Shown here piece by piece: positions 34,036 to 43,107 of a DNA stretch of 64,000 nt; within the stretch, counting starts at the first letter, position 1; each line of letters opens with the position of its first letter. Position numbers and translations under genes: made by a program. The DNA comes from Achromobacter animicus (GTDB taxonomy: Bacteria > Pseudomonadota > Gammaproteobacteria > Burkholderiales > Burkholderiaceae_B). The notes under the pieces were generated by a model, which made no database searches, was not told the origin of the DNA, and saw only the letters and a program-made list of their open reading frames with translations. The stretch lies in assembly GCF_902859585.1 (NCBI RefSeq), contig NZ_CADIJM010000002.1, positions 620,001 to 684,000 of the forward strand. The letters run 5' to 3'.

Positions 34036-35931
34036 ATGCGTCGCCTGACACTTCGATTCATCATCGCCATCCTGGTGCTGCTGACACTGTCGCGGCTGGG
34101 ATTGGCCTTCTGGATGTGGGACCGCGTCGAAGCGGCCGGGGGCTTCGGGCCGCTCCTCTTTGGCGGACTGCGCATCGACGTGTGCCTGCTGTCGATGGTG
34201 ATCGCGCTGCCGGCGGTGTTTTCGCCGTGGTTCGGCCACCGTCCGCTTGCCGCGCGCATTACCGCGTGGTGGTTCCGCGTGTGGTGGATGCTGTACGTGC
34301 TGCTGGAAGTGTCCACCCCGCAATTCATCGCGGAATACGACACCCGTCCCAATCGCCTCTACTTCATCTACCTGCTCAATCCGAAGGAAGTGGGCTCGAT
34401 GCTGTGGCAGGGCTACAAGGGCGTGCTGCTGGCCGCCTTCGTGGTGCTGGTCCTGGCGGCCTGGCTTGCGGTCAAGCTGTTCCCGACGCGCACGCGCGAT
34501 CCGTTCATGGGATGGTGGAAGCGGCCTGTCGCATCCTTTGTGATCCTGGCGCTGGTGTTCCTGGGCGCGCGCGGCACGCTCGAGCATCGCCCCATCAATC
34601 CCGCCAAGGTGGCCTTCAGCTCGGACGCCATGGTGAACGCGCTGGCGCTCAATTCGCTGTACAGCGTGTTCGACGCGGCCTATCGCATGCGCGACGAACG
34701 CTCGTCGGCCGCGATGTATCCCAAGATGGCCGTGGACGAGATGAACGCCATCGTGCGCGAGAAGGCCGGCATGACCGGCGCGCCAATAGATCCGACGCTG
34801 CCCAGCCTGCATGAGCAGAAGGCAACCGTGCGGCGCGACAAACCACTGAACGTGGTGATCATCCTGCAGGAAAGCCTGGGCGCGCAATACGTCGGCAGCC
34901 TGGGGGGCCGCGACCTCACGCCGAACATCGACCGGCTGGGCAAGGAAGGCTGGATGTTCCACCGCGCCTACGCCACCGGCACGCGTTCGGTGCGCGGCAT
35001 CGAAGCCGTCACCGCGGGCTTTTTGCCCAGCGTGGCCGATGCCGTGGTCAAGCTGCCGCGTTCGCAGACGGGCTTTTTCACACTGGCGCAGTTGCTGGGC
35101 AAGCACGGCTATCACTCGCGCTTCGTGTATGGCGGCGAGTCCCACTTCGACAACATGCGCGCCTTCTTCCTGGGCAACGGCTTTGACGAGATCGTGGACC
35201 GGCCCAAGTTCGTCGACCCCGTGTTCGAGGGATCGTGGGGCGCCTCCGATGAAGACATGTTCAATCAGGTCGACCGCCTGCTGCGCGCGGACGGCGACAA
35301 GCCGGTGTTCACGCTGGCGTTCTCGGTGACCAACCATTCGCCGTGGGAATATCCGCCCGGGCGCATCCAGCCCGTGGGCGATCCGGCCACGGTGGATAAC
35401 ACGGTGCGCTATGCGGACTGGGCGCTGGGCCAGTTCTTCGACAAGGCGCGCAAGGCGCCGTATTGGGACAACACGGTCTTCCTGGTCATCGCCGACCACG
35501 ATTCGCGCGTTTACGGCTCCATTCCCGTGCCGGTACGGCATTTCCAGATTCCAGCGCTGATCCTCGGCGCGGGCATCGCGCCGCGGCAGGACGATCGGCT
35601 GGTCAGCCAGATCGACATGGCGCCGACGCTGCTGTCCTTGATCGGCCTGGATAATGTGAACCCCATGCTGGGCGCCGATCTGACGCAGCGCGATCCGAAC
35701 CGCGCGATGATGCAATACGCGGACAACTTCGGTTATCTGAAAGGCGATCAACTGCTGGTGCTGGAGCCTTCCAAGGCGCCGCGCCAGTTCCGTTACGAGG
35801 CCGCGCCGGTGGGACAGGACGAGACGTATGCGCCGGTCGAGCCGGCGGATCCCGCGCTGACGCAGGAGGCGTTGGCGCACGCGTTGTGGGCAAGCTGGGC
35901 GTATCGCGAAGAGAAGTACCGGCTGCCGTGA
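34036..35931 (+). CDS. LTA-synthase-family sulfatase-fold membrane protein (OpgB/LtaS-like)
   Basis: A 631-residue protein with about five N-terminal membrane helices (residues 1-190) and a periplasmic alkaline-phosphatase/sulfatase domain (about 270-590). Motifs: IILQESLGAQYVGS (metal-binding Glu), the nucleophile Thr in ATGTRSVRGIEA (about residues 314-316), YGGESHFDNMRAFF, SVTNHSPWEYP and IADHDSRVYG. Such proteins transfer phosphoglycerol or a similar head group from a phospholipid; in Gram-negatives the acceptor is often periplasmic glucan. The start ATG 34036 has GGAGG 8 bp upstream; ATG 34009 and 33925 are also in frame but lack a ribosome site, and 33925 overlaps a terminator. Substrate not deducible. 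Confidence 0.9.
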   Translation: MRRLTLRFIIAILVLLTLSRLGLAFWMWDRVEAAGGFGPLLFGGLRIDVCLLSMVIALPAVFSPWFGHRPLAARITAWWFRVWWMLYVLLEVSTPQFIAEYDTRPNRLYFIYLLNPKEVGSMLWQGYKGVLLAAFVVLVLAAWLAVKLFPTRTRDPFMGWWKRPVASFVILALVFLGARGTLEHRPINPAKVAFSSDAMVNALALNSLYSVFDAAYRMRDERSSAAMYPKMAVDEMNAIVREKAGMTGAPIDPTLPSLHEQKATVRRDKPLNVVIILQESLGAQYVGSLGGRDLTPNIDRLGKEGWMFHRAYATGTRSVRGIEAVTAGFLPSVADAVVKLPRSQTGFFTLAQLLGKHGYHSRFVYGGESHFDNMRAFFLGNGFDEIVDRPKFVDPVFEGSWGASDEDMFNQVDRLLRADGDKPVFTLAFSVTNHSPWEYPPGRIQPVGDPATVDNTVRYADWALGQFFDKARKAPYWDNTVFLVIADHDSRVYGSIPVPVRHFQIPALILGAGIAPRQDDRLVSQIDMAPTLLSLIGLDNVNPMLGADLTQRDPNRAMMQYADNFGYLKGDQLLVLEPSKAPRQFRYEAAPVGQDETYAPVEPADPALTQEALAHALWASWAYREEKYRLP

Positions 35932-36019
35932 CGCATATGACGACCAAGGCGGCCACCCCGGCCGCCTGCCTTGATCCTGCTCAATCCGCATTCCGCGGGC
36001 CAATAGCACACTGGCGCCC

Positions 36020-37144
36020 ATGACAACGCCCAACACGTCCTCGGGAGCCTCCCGCCCCGCATCTCCGGCGCTCTCCAGTGTCCAACACGCCGCGCAGCGC
36101 CAGCGTCCCCGTATGGCGATCCCCGTGCCGCGTGGCCGTTTTGCCTGGATCACCGGGGTCATCAGCTCGGTCTGGCTGGCCGCCAACACGCTGTTCTGGT
36201 GCCTGCTGCTGTTTCCGGTCTCGCTGCTGAAGCTGGCGTTGCCTTTTGCCGCAGTCAGGCGCCTCATCGATCCCATTCTGAATAGCATCGCCACCGCGTG
36301 GGTGGCGTGCAATTCCAGCTGGTTCGTACGCATCCAGCCGCAGGCCTGGGACATCCAGGGCAACAAGGACCTGCGCTATGCCGACTGGTATCTGGTCAAC
36401 TGCAACCATCAGTCGTGGGTCGACATCTTCGTGCTGCAGTACTCGCTGAACCGGCGCATTCCGCTGCTCAAGTTCTTCCTCAAACAGCAGCTCATCTACG
36501 TGCCGGTCATCGGTCTGGCGTGGTGGGCGCTGGACTTTCCCTTCATGAAACGGCACGGCAAGGCGGCCCTGCGCAAGAACCCCGACCTGGGGCGCCAGGA
36601 CCAGGAGGCCGCGCGGCGCGCCTGCGCCAAGTTTTCGCTGGTGCCCACCAGCGTGATGCTGTTTGCCGAAGGCACGCGTTTCAGCCAAGCCAAGCGCGCG
36701 GCGCAGAACTCGCCATACCGCCATCTGCTCAAGCCCAAGGCGGGCGGTCTGGCGGTGTCGTTGAATGCGATGGGGGCGCAGTTCCGGTCGATGATCGACG
36801 TCACCATCGCCTATCCGGATGGCGCGCCGAGCTTCTGGGATTTCGCCTGCGGACGCGCAGGACAAGTGCTGGTGCGCATGCGGCAATTGCCGGTGCCGCC
36901 GGCGTTTTGCGAAGCCGATTACTCGCGCGACAAGGCGTTTCGCACCACGTTCCACCAATGGCTTGGGCAGCAATGGCAGGCCAAGGACGAAGAGATCGAG
37001 GCGCTGGTGGCGCGCCCGGGGGCACCGGGTGCGGGGGCGTCAGATGGGGGGGCGCCTGCCGCGGGATCGCCCGCCGCCGGGTCGCCGGCCGCCGGATCGC
37101 CGGCCGCCGGATCGCCGGCCGTCACAAACCCGCCCGTCAACTAA
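36020..37144 (+). CDS. PlsC-like acyltransferase with a repetitive C-terminal tail
   Basis: Membrane-associated acyltransferase of 374 residues, nearest to the YihG/PlsC 1-acylglycerol-3-phosphate acyltransferase branch. A membrane helix lies near residues 45-75. Motif I is NHQSWVD with catalytic H130 and D135, motif III is LFAEGTRFS, and later KPKAGGLAVSL. The last 30 residues are Ala/Pro/Gly/Ser: four tandem PAAGS units encoded by a 15-bp DNA repeat, a place where strand slippage could change length. The start ATG 36020 yields a 40-residue polar leader; ATG 36113 (MAIPVPRG) is a credible shorter start. A bidirectional terminator follows. Confidence 0.86.
   Translation: MTTPNTSSGASRPASPALSSVQHAAQRQRPRMAIPVPRGRFAWITGVISSVWLAANTLFWCLLLFPVSLLKLALPFAAVRRLIDPILNSIATAWVACNSSWFVRIQPQAWDIQGNKDLRYADWYLVNCNHQSWVDIFVLQYSLNRRIPLLKFFLKQQLIYVPVIGLAWWALDFPFMKRHGKAALRKNPDLGRQDQEAARRACAKFSLVPTSVMLFAEGTRFSQAKRAAQNSPYRHLLKPKAGGLAVSLNAMGAQFRSMIDVTIAYPDGAPSFWDFACGRAGQVLVRMRQLPVPPAFCEADYSRDKAFRTTFHQWLGQQWQAKDEEIEALVARPGAPGAGASDGGAPAAGSPAAGSPAAGSPAAGSPAVTNPPVN
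37055..37120 (+). repeat. 15-bp coding tandem repeat (PAAGS)
   Basis: Four in-frame 15-bp units (37055-37114) and a partial fifth encode PAAGS at the end of the acyltransferase. The third and fourth are identical (CCGGCCGCCGGATCG). Gain or loss of units keeps the frame. Confidence 0.9.
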
Positions 37145-37146
37145 AT

Positions 37147-37185
37147 AAAAAAAGCCACGCAGCGGTCGCGCCGCTGCGTGGCTTT
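37147..37185. terminator. Bidirectional terminator between the acyltransferase gene and fahA
   Basis: A perfect 15-bp stem AAAGCCACGCAGCGG (37151-37165) / CCGCTGCGTGGCTTT (37171-37185), loop TCGCG. On the minus strand the stem is followed by a run of seven T (37153-37147), so it chiefly ends the homogentisate transcript; the plus direction has only TTT. Confidence 0.88.
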
Positions 37186-37203
37186 GTCCATGCCGCCTGA
37201 GCG

Positions 37204-38523
37204 TCAGACGCACGCGGGCAGCACCACGCCCGAGCACTCGCCGAAGCCGATACGCGGATAGCCCGCCTTCACGCATTCGGCGCGGATGATGATCTGGTCG
37301 CCATCCTGCAGGAAGGTGCGCTTCTCGCCCCACGGCAGTTCGATCGGCGCCTTGCCGCCATTGCTCAGTTCCAGCAGCGACCCCGCTTCCGAAGGCTGCG
37401 GGCCGGACAGCGTGCCGGTGCCCAGCATGTCGCCCGGCTGCAGGTTGCAGCCATTGACCGTGTGATGCGTGATGAGCTGCGCGACGTTCCAGTAGGCGTC
37501 GCGGAAATTGCTGCTGGACAGCTTCACCGGCGGCTTGCTGTCGGCGCGCGATTGTTCGGTGGTCATCAGCACCTGCATTTGGACGTCGTACGCGCCTTTG
37601 GCCCGATTGGCGTCGGAGGCCAGGTAAGGCATCGGCTGCGGCTCGCCCGCGCCGCGGGTCCATTGCGTGCGGAACGGCTCCAGCGCTTCCATCGTGACGA
37701 TCCACGGCGAGATCGTGGACGCGAAGTTCTTGGACAGGAAGGGGCCGAGCGGCTGGTATTCCCAGGCCTGGATGTCGCGCGCCGACCAGTCGTTCAGGAT
37801 GCACAGGCCGAACACGTGCGAATCCGCGTCGGCCAGCGTGATGCGTTCGCCCTGCGCGTTGCCGGTGCCCACGAAAATGCCCAGCTCCAGTTCATAGTCC
37901 AGCCTTGCGCACGGGCCGAATTGCGGCGCTTCGCCTTCGTTGGCGGGACGCGTCTGGCCGACCGGGCGCGGGAATTTCTGGTCCACGCCAATGCTGGAGG
38001 CGCGGCCGTGATAGCCGATCGGCACCCACTTGTAGTTGGGCAGCAGGGGGTTGTCAGGACGGAACTGCTTGCCCACGGCGGTGGCGTGGTGCACCGAGAT
38101 ATAGAAGTCGGTGTAGTCGCCGATGCGGGCGGGCGTGGTGTATTCGGCGTCAGCCTGCGCGACCAGCAGCGGTTCCACCGTGGCGCGCAGGGCGGCGCCT
38201 TCGCGCAGCGCGCGCGACAGCGCCAGGCGCAGCGCGCTCCAGTGCGATTGGCCCAGGGCCATCAGCGCATTCAGACTATCGGTGGCGCAGGCGGCCAGGG
38301 CATCCGCGGCCAGGCCTTCGAACGGCTGCTTGCCGGCCAGCGCGGCCAGGTCCAGGATCTGGTCGCCGATGGCCACGCCGGGGCGGAAGGATTCCTGCGA
38401 GCCCTTGCGGCGGAATGCGCCGTAGGGCAGGTTCTGCACGGGGAAATCCGACGTGTCCGAATTGGCGCTGGCGACCCAGCTCTTCAAGGACGGGTCGTGC
38501 GTTTCGTTGATCGTGGTGGTCAT
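37204..38523 (-). CDS. fahA: Fumarylacetoacetase
   Basis: Last step of homogentisate (tyrosine) breakdown: hydrolyses fumarylacetoacetate to fumarate and acetoacetate. 439 residues, family length. Visible are the active-site block DFYISVHHATAVGKQFR, LPNYKWVPIGYHGRASS, the metal ligands in LDYELELGIFVG and CILNDWSARDIQAWEYQPLGPFLSKNF, and GTGTLSGP. The ATG at 38523 is clear. It is downstream of hmgA with a 137-bp gap holding a strong hairpin, and ends just before a bidirectional terminator. Confidence 0.96.
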   Translation of the reverse strand: MTTTINETHDPSLKSWVASANSDTSDFPVQNLPYGAFRRKGSQESFRPGVAIGDQILDLAALAGKQPFEGLAADALAACATDSLNALMALGQSHWSALRLALSRALREGAALRATVEPLLVAQADAEYTTPARIGDYTDFYISVHHATAVGKQFRPDNPLLPNYKWVPIGYHGRASSIGVDQKFPRPVGQTRPANEGEAPQFGPCARLDYELELGIFVGTGNAQGERITLADADSHVFGLCILNDWSARDIQAWEYQPLGPFLSKNFASTISPWIVTMEALEPFRTQWTRGAGEPQPMPYLASDANRAKGAYDVQMQVLMTTEQSRADSKPPVKLSSSNFRDAYWNVAQLITHHTVNGCNLQPGDMLGTGTLSGPQPSEAGSLLELSNGGKAPIELPWGEKRTFLQDGDQIIIRAECVKAGYPRIGFGECSGVVLPACV

Positions 38524-38607
38524 GGCTGCGTGTCTCGGTCAGTGTGGTTATGGGGGGCTGGCCGGGCGCTCGAGCGGTTCGTGCGCCGGATGAATCAAAC
38601 GCCAAAC

Positions 38608-38632
38608 GGCGATGCGCTGTTCGCGCATCGCC
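38608..38632. other. Perfect hairpin between hmgA and fahA
   Basis: GGCGATGCGC (38608-38617), loop TGTTC, GCGCATCGCC (38623-38632): a 10-bp stem with no T-run on either strand. In the co-transcribed gap it may stabilise or process the mRNA, or partly attenuate fahA. Confidence 0.6.
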
Positions 38633-38660
38633 GCCGGCAACAAAGGCTGACGCGGTCGCG

Positions 38661-39959
38661 TCACGCCTTCTTGGGATCGAAGTGCTTTGCGATGCCCTGC
38701 CAGCACCGGTAGTAATCGCCCTGCAATTCTACCGACGCCAGCGCCTGCTCCGTCGGGCGGATCACGCGGCGGGTCTCGAACATGAACGCCATCGTGTCGC
38801 GGATGTAATGCGCCTTGCTGGTGTCCGCGTGCGACGCCTTCTCAAACGTTTCGGCGTCGGGACCGTGGCCGCTCATGCAGTTGTGCAGGCTGGCGCCGCC
38901 GGGCGCGAACCCGTCGGCCTTGGCGTCGTACACGCCCTGGATCAGGCCCATGAATTCGCTGGCGATGTTCCGATGGAACCAGGGCGGACGGAACGTGTTC
39001 TCCATGGCCAGGACGCGCGGCGGGAAGATCGCGAAGTCCATATTGGCCGTGCCCGGGGTGTCCGATGGCGCCGTCAGCACCGTGAAGATCGAGGGATCGG
39101 GGTGGTCGAAGCTGATCGATCCGATGGTGTTGAAGTGGCGCAGGTCGTACTTGTAGGGGGCATGCGTGCCGTGCCAGGCCACCACGTTCAGGGGCGAATG
39201 GTCGATCGCGGCACGCCAGAAGCCGCCTGTGAACTTGGCGATCAGTTCAAAGTCGCCGTCCACGTCTTCGTACCAAGCCACGGGCGTCTTGAAGTCGCGC
39301 GCGTTGGCCAGACAGTTCGAGCCGATGGGACCCAGTTCCGGCAGGCGCAGCGCCGCGCCGAAGTTCTCGAGCATGTAGCCGCGCGCCGTGCCGTCCAGCA
39401 GTTCCACGCGGAATCGCACGCCGCGGGGGATGACGGCGATTTCCAGCGGTTCCAGGTCGATAAGACCCAGTTCGGTGGCCAGGCGCAGGCGCCCCTCTTG
39501 CGGCACCAGCAGCAGTTCGCCGTCGGCGTTGTAGAAGAAGCGGCCCTGCATCGAGCGGTTGGCGGCATACAGATGGATGCCCACGCCGCCCTGTTCGTCG
39601 GGGCCGCCATTGCCGCCCCATGTCTTCACGCCTTCCAGAAAATCCGTGGGGGTATCGGGAATCGGCATCGGGCTCCAGCGCAGCTGGTTCGGCGTGACCG
39701 GGCCGTGGCCGAAGGTGCTCAGCCAGCCGGCGGCGCCGCCGAACGCTTCAAAGGGCTTGTGCTGCGCGCCCGGACGGATGCGGTACAGCCACGAACGGCG
39801 GTTTTCCGCGCGCGGCGCCGTGAAGGCGGTGCCGGACAGCTGCTCGGCGTACAGGCCGTAAGGACATTGCTGCGGTGAATTGCGGCCAGCGGGCAGGGCG
39901 CCGGGCAAGGCCTCGGTTGCGCATTCGTTGCCGAAGCCGGACTGATATTGCAGTTCCAT
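38661..39959 (-). CDS. hmgA: Homogentisate 1,2-dioxygenase
   Basis: Fe(II) ring-cleaving enzyme making maleylacetoacetate from homogentisate. 432 residues with [35 protein letters not shown], the catalytic and iron-binding region [33 protein letters not shown] with the ligand Glu, and [17 protein letters not shown]. The ATG at 39959 has AGGAGGA at an ideal distance; the frame open upstream to 40268 is spurious. No maleylacetoacetate isomerase gene is visible beside it, so that step must be encoded elsewhere or be glutathione-driven. Divergent from a LysR regulator. Confidence 0.97.
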   Translation of the reverse strand: MELQYQSGFGNECATEALPGALPAGRNSPQQCPYGLYAEQLSGTAFTAPRAENRRSWLYRIRPGAQHKPFEAFGGAAGWLSTFGHGPVTPNQLRWSPMPIPDTPTDFLEGVKTWGGNGGPDEQGGVGIHLYAANRSMQGRFFYNADGELLLVPQEGRLRLATELGLIDLEPLEIAVIPRGVRFRVELLDGTARGYMLENFGAALRLPELGPIGSNCLANARDFKTPVAWYEDVDGDFELIAKFTGGFWRAAIDHSPLNVVAWHGTHAPYKYDLRHFNTIGSISFDHPDPSIFTVLTAPSDTPGTANMDFAIFPPRVLAMENTFRPPWFHRNIASEFMGLIQGVYDAKADGFAPGGASLHNCMSGHGPDAETFEKASHADTSKAHYIRDTMAFMFETRRVIRPTEQALASVELQGDYYRCWQGIAKHFDPKKA

Positions 39960-40085
39960 GGAATCCTCCTGGGTGGCGGGCGCGGTGCTTGGCCGCGCAG
40001 CTTGGTGTGGTGGCGGGACGGGCGCCGCCCGAGCCGATGTGCCATTGTCGGAAAAAATCCCTGTTGCGGCTACGGGAATGCAAAA

Positions 40086-40111
40086 ATAGCGACTATAAAT
40101 TTCGTGAATAG
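40086..40111. promoter_or_regulatory. LysR-type binding site between hmgA and its regulator
   Basis: ATAG-CGA-CTAT (40086-40096) is followed by 11 bp and ATAG (40108-40111), so CTAT-N11-ATAG forms the T-N11-A dyad typical of LysR regulators. It lies 12 bp upstream of the regulator start and also in the hmgA promoter zone, fitting autoregulation plus control of hmgA-fahA. Confidence 0.55.
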
Positions 40112-40123
40112 TACGGGGCGCCG

Positions 40124-41032
40124 ATGGCCGAACTGCGCGATGTCGATCTGAACCTGTTGCTGCTGTTTCAACACCTGCTGGAAGACCGCAACCTGTCAGC
40201 GGTGGCGCGGCGCATGGACCTGTCGCAACCCGCGGTGAGCAATGCGCTGCGGCGCCTGCGCGTGGCATTCGGCGATGAACTCTTCGTACGTACCGCGCAG
40301 GGCATGCTGCCGACGCCGCGCGCCCAGCGCCTGGCCGGACCCGTCAGTGAAGCGCTGGGGTTGCTTTCGCAGGCCTTGCAGGACCAGGACGAGTTCGATG
40401 CGACGACCAGCACCCGGCGCTTTCGTGTGGCCATGACCGACGTCGGCGAAATCCACTTCATGCCGCGCCTCATGGAAGTCTGCGTGCAGAAGGCGCCGCA
40501 CGTGCGCATCGACTCGGTGCGGGTGCTGGGGCCGGATCTGCCGCGCGAGATGGAGTCGGGCAGGGTGGACCTGGCAATCGGCGCGTTCGATGAAATGGGA
40601 GCCGGCACGCTGCAGCGGATGCTGTTTCGTCAGGGCTACGCCACGCTCTTCCGCCAGGCGCATCCCACCGCGCATGCGGGCATGGGGATCAAGGCGTTTC
40701 GCGCGGAGCGTCATCTGATCGTGTCGCGCGCGGCGCCTTATGGGCAGGTGAATCAGTCGATGGAGCGGGCCGGGGTGGACCTGGCCGAGCATTTCAGCGT
40801 GCCGCATTTTTCCGCGGTGCCCTATATCGTCAGCGCGACGGATCTGCTGGCGACCGTGCCGGAGAAGCTGGCGGCCAGCGCCGCCGCACCGTTCGGCCTG
40901 CGCTTCATGACGCCACCGCTGAAAGTGCCCGCGCTGCAGACCAACATGTACTGGCAGCGCAGGGTGGATCGCGACGGCGGCAATCAGTGGCTGCGCGCGT
41001 TGATCGTCAATACCTTCGCGGTGGGCTCATGA
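40124..41032 (+). CDS. LysR-family regulator of the homogentisate genes
   Basis: A 302-residue LysR regulator. The helix-turn-helix is at residues 10-67 ([40 protein letters not shown]). The effector domain covers about 95-295 and resembles the NahR/NodD/PnbR group, which often sense aromatic acids ([36 protein letters not shown]). It is divergent from hmgA, so homogentisate or an upstream hydroxyphenylacetate is the likely inducer; Pseudomonas instead uses an IclR protein (HmgR) here. Confidence 0.92.
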   Translation: MAELRDVDLNLLLLFQHLLEDRNLSAVARRMDLSQPAVSNALRRLRVAFGDELFVRTAQGMLPTPRAQRLAGPVSEALGLLSQALQDQDEFDATTSTRRFRVAMTDVGEIHFMPRLMEVCVQKAPHVRIDSVRVLGPDLPREMESGRVDLAIGAFDEMGAGTLQRMLFRQGYATLFRQAHPTAHAGMGIKAFRAERHLIVSRAAPYGQVNQSMERAGVDLAEHFSVPHFSAVPYIVSATDLLATVPEKLAASAAAPFGLRFMTPPLKVPALQTNMYWQRRVDRDGGNQWLRALIVNTFAVGS

Positions 41033-41109
41033 GGGCCCGCGCGCGGCGTTGACGCCGCCGCGGACCCCACGCCGCTTGGATCGGACGCGCGCCGTCTTGA
41101 ATTGCCGCC

Positions 41110-41310
41110 TTAAACCGCCTGCGTCACGGACGCGCGCGCATGCTGCAGCGCTTCCTTCAGCAGGGGCAGGTCGCCCAGGTGGTTCGCCAGCAGCAGGATC
41201 AGCGCCGCATTCAGCTCCTGGCTCTGCTCGTTCGTCAGGTCGCGATGGGCGTCGATCAGCGCTTCATAGAAGTCGTCCGGCGCGCTCAGGTTGGTTTCGG
41301 TGATAAGCAT
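41110..41310 (-). CDS. Small DUF2783 protein
   Basis: A 66-residue acidic, helical protein (MLITETNLSAPDDFYEALID through LLANHLGDLPLLKEALQHAR). It matches the short DUF2783 family, which in Burkholderiales is encoded beside the FAD monooxygenase and MBL-fold genes found here. It begins 17 bp after the monooxygenase stop on the same strand. No catalytic residues or membrane segments are visible. It could be an assembly or stability factor for its neighbour; the function is unknown. Confidence 0.8.
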   Translation of the reverse strand: MLITETNLSAPDDFYEALIDAHRDLTNEQSQELNAALILLLANHLGDLPLLKEALQHARASVTQAV

Positions 41311-41327
41311 GGTGACAACCTCGGGAA

Positions 41328-43007
41328 TCACTCGCGGCCCGTCGCGCGCTGAACGGCGGCGGCAACGGCGTCGGGATTGAAAACGCGCCAGCGCGCGGCG
41401 ATGTGCTGGTCGGGGCGGATCAGGTAGGCGGTGCCGTCCTGCGCGTCGTAGCGCTTGGCCAGGCAGCCTTCGCTGTCGCGCACCACGGGCACGTCCGCGG
41501 CCACGGCGGACAGGTCGCACTGCATATCGGCCACCAGCACGGCTTTGACGGGCACCGGCGCCATCCGCAGCGCCTGCAACGCCATCAGCGTGTCGCGGCC
41601 GGGCAGCGTGCCAACGCAGAACACCGCCAGCACGAACTCGCCATCCAGTTGCGACAGCCACCAGCCCGCTTCGCCCTGAACCTGCAACGGCGCATCCAGC
41701 GCCACCGCGCCCGGCATCATGCGGCCGGTGAAGGCGTCGGCATCCGGCGTGTTCAGGGGCGATCCGGCGTAGGTGGCCGGCAGCGAAAGCCGCCCACTGT
41801 TCACGAGCGATCGCGCAAACGGGTGGTCTTTCGCCAGATTCAGCACCGCATTGCGGAAGCTGCGGCTGATGTCGCTCTTGGGCGTAATGAAGTCGGTGGC
41901 GCGCGACGAGTTCAGGATGTTCTCGTCGGCCGCGAATTCACGCTCGGCGCTGTAGCTGTCGATCAGCGTATCGGGCGCCAGGCCGGCCACGACAAGCTTG
42001 AGCTTCCACGCCAGGTTCTCGGCATCCTGCACGCCGCTGTTGGCGCCGCGCGCACCGAACGGCGACACGCGATGCGCGGAGTCGCCCGCGAACACGATGC
42101 GGCCGTGGCGGAACTTGTCCATGCGTTCGCACGCAAACGTGTAGACGCTGACCCATTCCAGTTCGAACTGCGCATCCGGACCCAGCAGCGCCCGGATGCG
42201 CGGCAGCACGTTCTCGGGCTTGACCGCTTCAACGGGGTCGGCGTTCCAGCCGAGCTGGAAATCGATGCGCCAGACGTTGTCGGGCTGCCGGTGCAGCAGC
42301 ACGGATTGATTCGGGTGAAAAGGCGGATCGAACCAGAACCAGCGTTCGGACGGAAAATCCGCGGTCATCTTGACGTCGGCGATCAGGAAGCGGTCGCGGA
42401 AGATGCGGCCGTGGCTTTCCTGGCCGATCAGCTTGCGCACCGGCGATCGTGCGCCGTCGCAGGCGATCAGCCAATCGGCATGCAGCGTGTACGGGCCTTC
42501 GGGCGTTTCGACGGTCAGCGTCACGCCGTCATTGCCCTGCATGACGCCGGCGACCTTGTTCTTCCAGCGCAGCTCGATGTTGGGCTGCTGGCGGGCCTGC
42601 TCGTATAGATAGCCTTCGGCGTAGTACTGCTGCAGATTGATGAATGCCGGCCGGCGGTGGCCGGGTTCGGGCAGCAGGTCGAAGCGCCAGACCTCCTGCT
42701 CGCGGAAGAAAATCTTGCCGACGTTCCACGACACGCCCTTGTCGATCATGCGCTGGCCAACGCCCAGGCGATCCCAGATTTCGAGCGTGCGCTTGGAAAA
42801 GCAGATGGCGCGCGACCCTGTGGACAAGCGGTAGTCGTCGTCCAGCACCACCACGCGCACGCCCTGGCGCGCCAGGTCCAGCGCCGTAGTCAGGCCGACG
42901 GGGCCGGCGCCCACCACCACGACCTGATGGCGCGCCGGGTCGGCCGCCGTCTGGTCCGCGTGCTTTTCATAGGCGAACTCCATCGCCTGAAAGTCGATGT
43001 CTCCCAC
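41328..43007 (-). CDS. FAD-dependent aromatic monooxygenase (class A, MhpA/TfdB-like)
   Basis: A 559-residue flavoprotein hydroxylase that would use NAD(P)H and O2. The FAD dinucleotide motif is VVVGAGPVGLTTALDLARQG near residue 30; WLIACDGARSPVRKLIG is the DG motif; RIVFAGDSAHRVSPFGARG is the GD motif that binds ribityl; the C-terminal thioredoxin-like domain covers about 400-555. It resembles MhpA, PheA/TfdB and MhaA hydroxylases. Next to the homogentisate genes it might convert 3- or 4-hydroxyphenylacetate, or a related phenol, to homogentisate, but the substrate is not shown by sequence. The ATG at 43007 starts a polar leader of about 25 residues. Confidence 0.88.
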   Translation of the reverse strand: MGDIDFQAMEFAYEKHADQTAADPARHQVVVVGAGPVGLTTALDLARQGVRVVVLDDDYRLSTGSRAICFSKRTLEIWDRLGVGQRMIDKGVSWNVGKIFFREQEVWRFDLLPEPGHRRPAFINLQQYYAEGYLYEQARQQPNIELRWKNKVAGVMQGNDGVTLTVETPEGPYTLHADWLIACDGARSPVRKLIGQESHGRIFRDRFLIADVKMTADFPSERWFWFDPPFHPNQSVLLHRQPDNVWRIDFQLGWNADPVEAVKPENVLPRIRALLGPDAQFELEWVSVYTFACERMDKFRHGRIVFAGDSAHRVSPFGARGANSGVQDAENLAWKLKLVVAGLAPDTLIDSYSAEREFAADENILNSSRATDFITPKSDISRSFRNAVLNLAKDHPFARSLVNSGRLSLPATYAGSPLNTPDADAFTGRMMPGAVALDAPLQVQGEAGWWLSQLDGEFVLAVFCVGTLPGRDTLMALQALRMAPVPVKAVLVADMQCDLSAVAADVPVVRDSEGCLAKRYDAQDGTAYLIRPDQHIAARWRVFNPDAVAAAVQRATGRE

Positions 43008-43107
43008 GGTTGTCTCCTGTGTGGGTCATTTTTTTATTTATGCGGACACGCTGCGCCGCAAGGGTCGCGCGTGTCCGGTTCTTGCTTGTTCGGGGCCTGG
43101 AGGAAGA

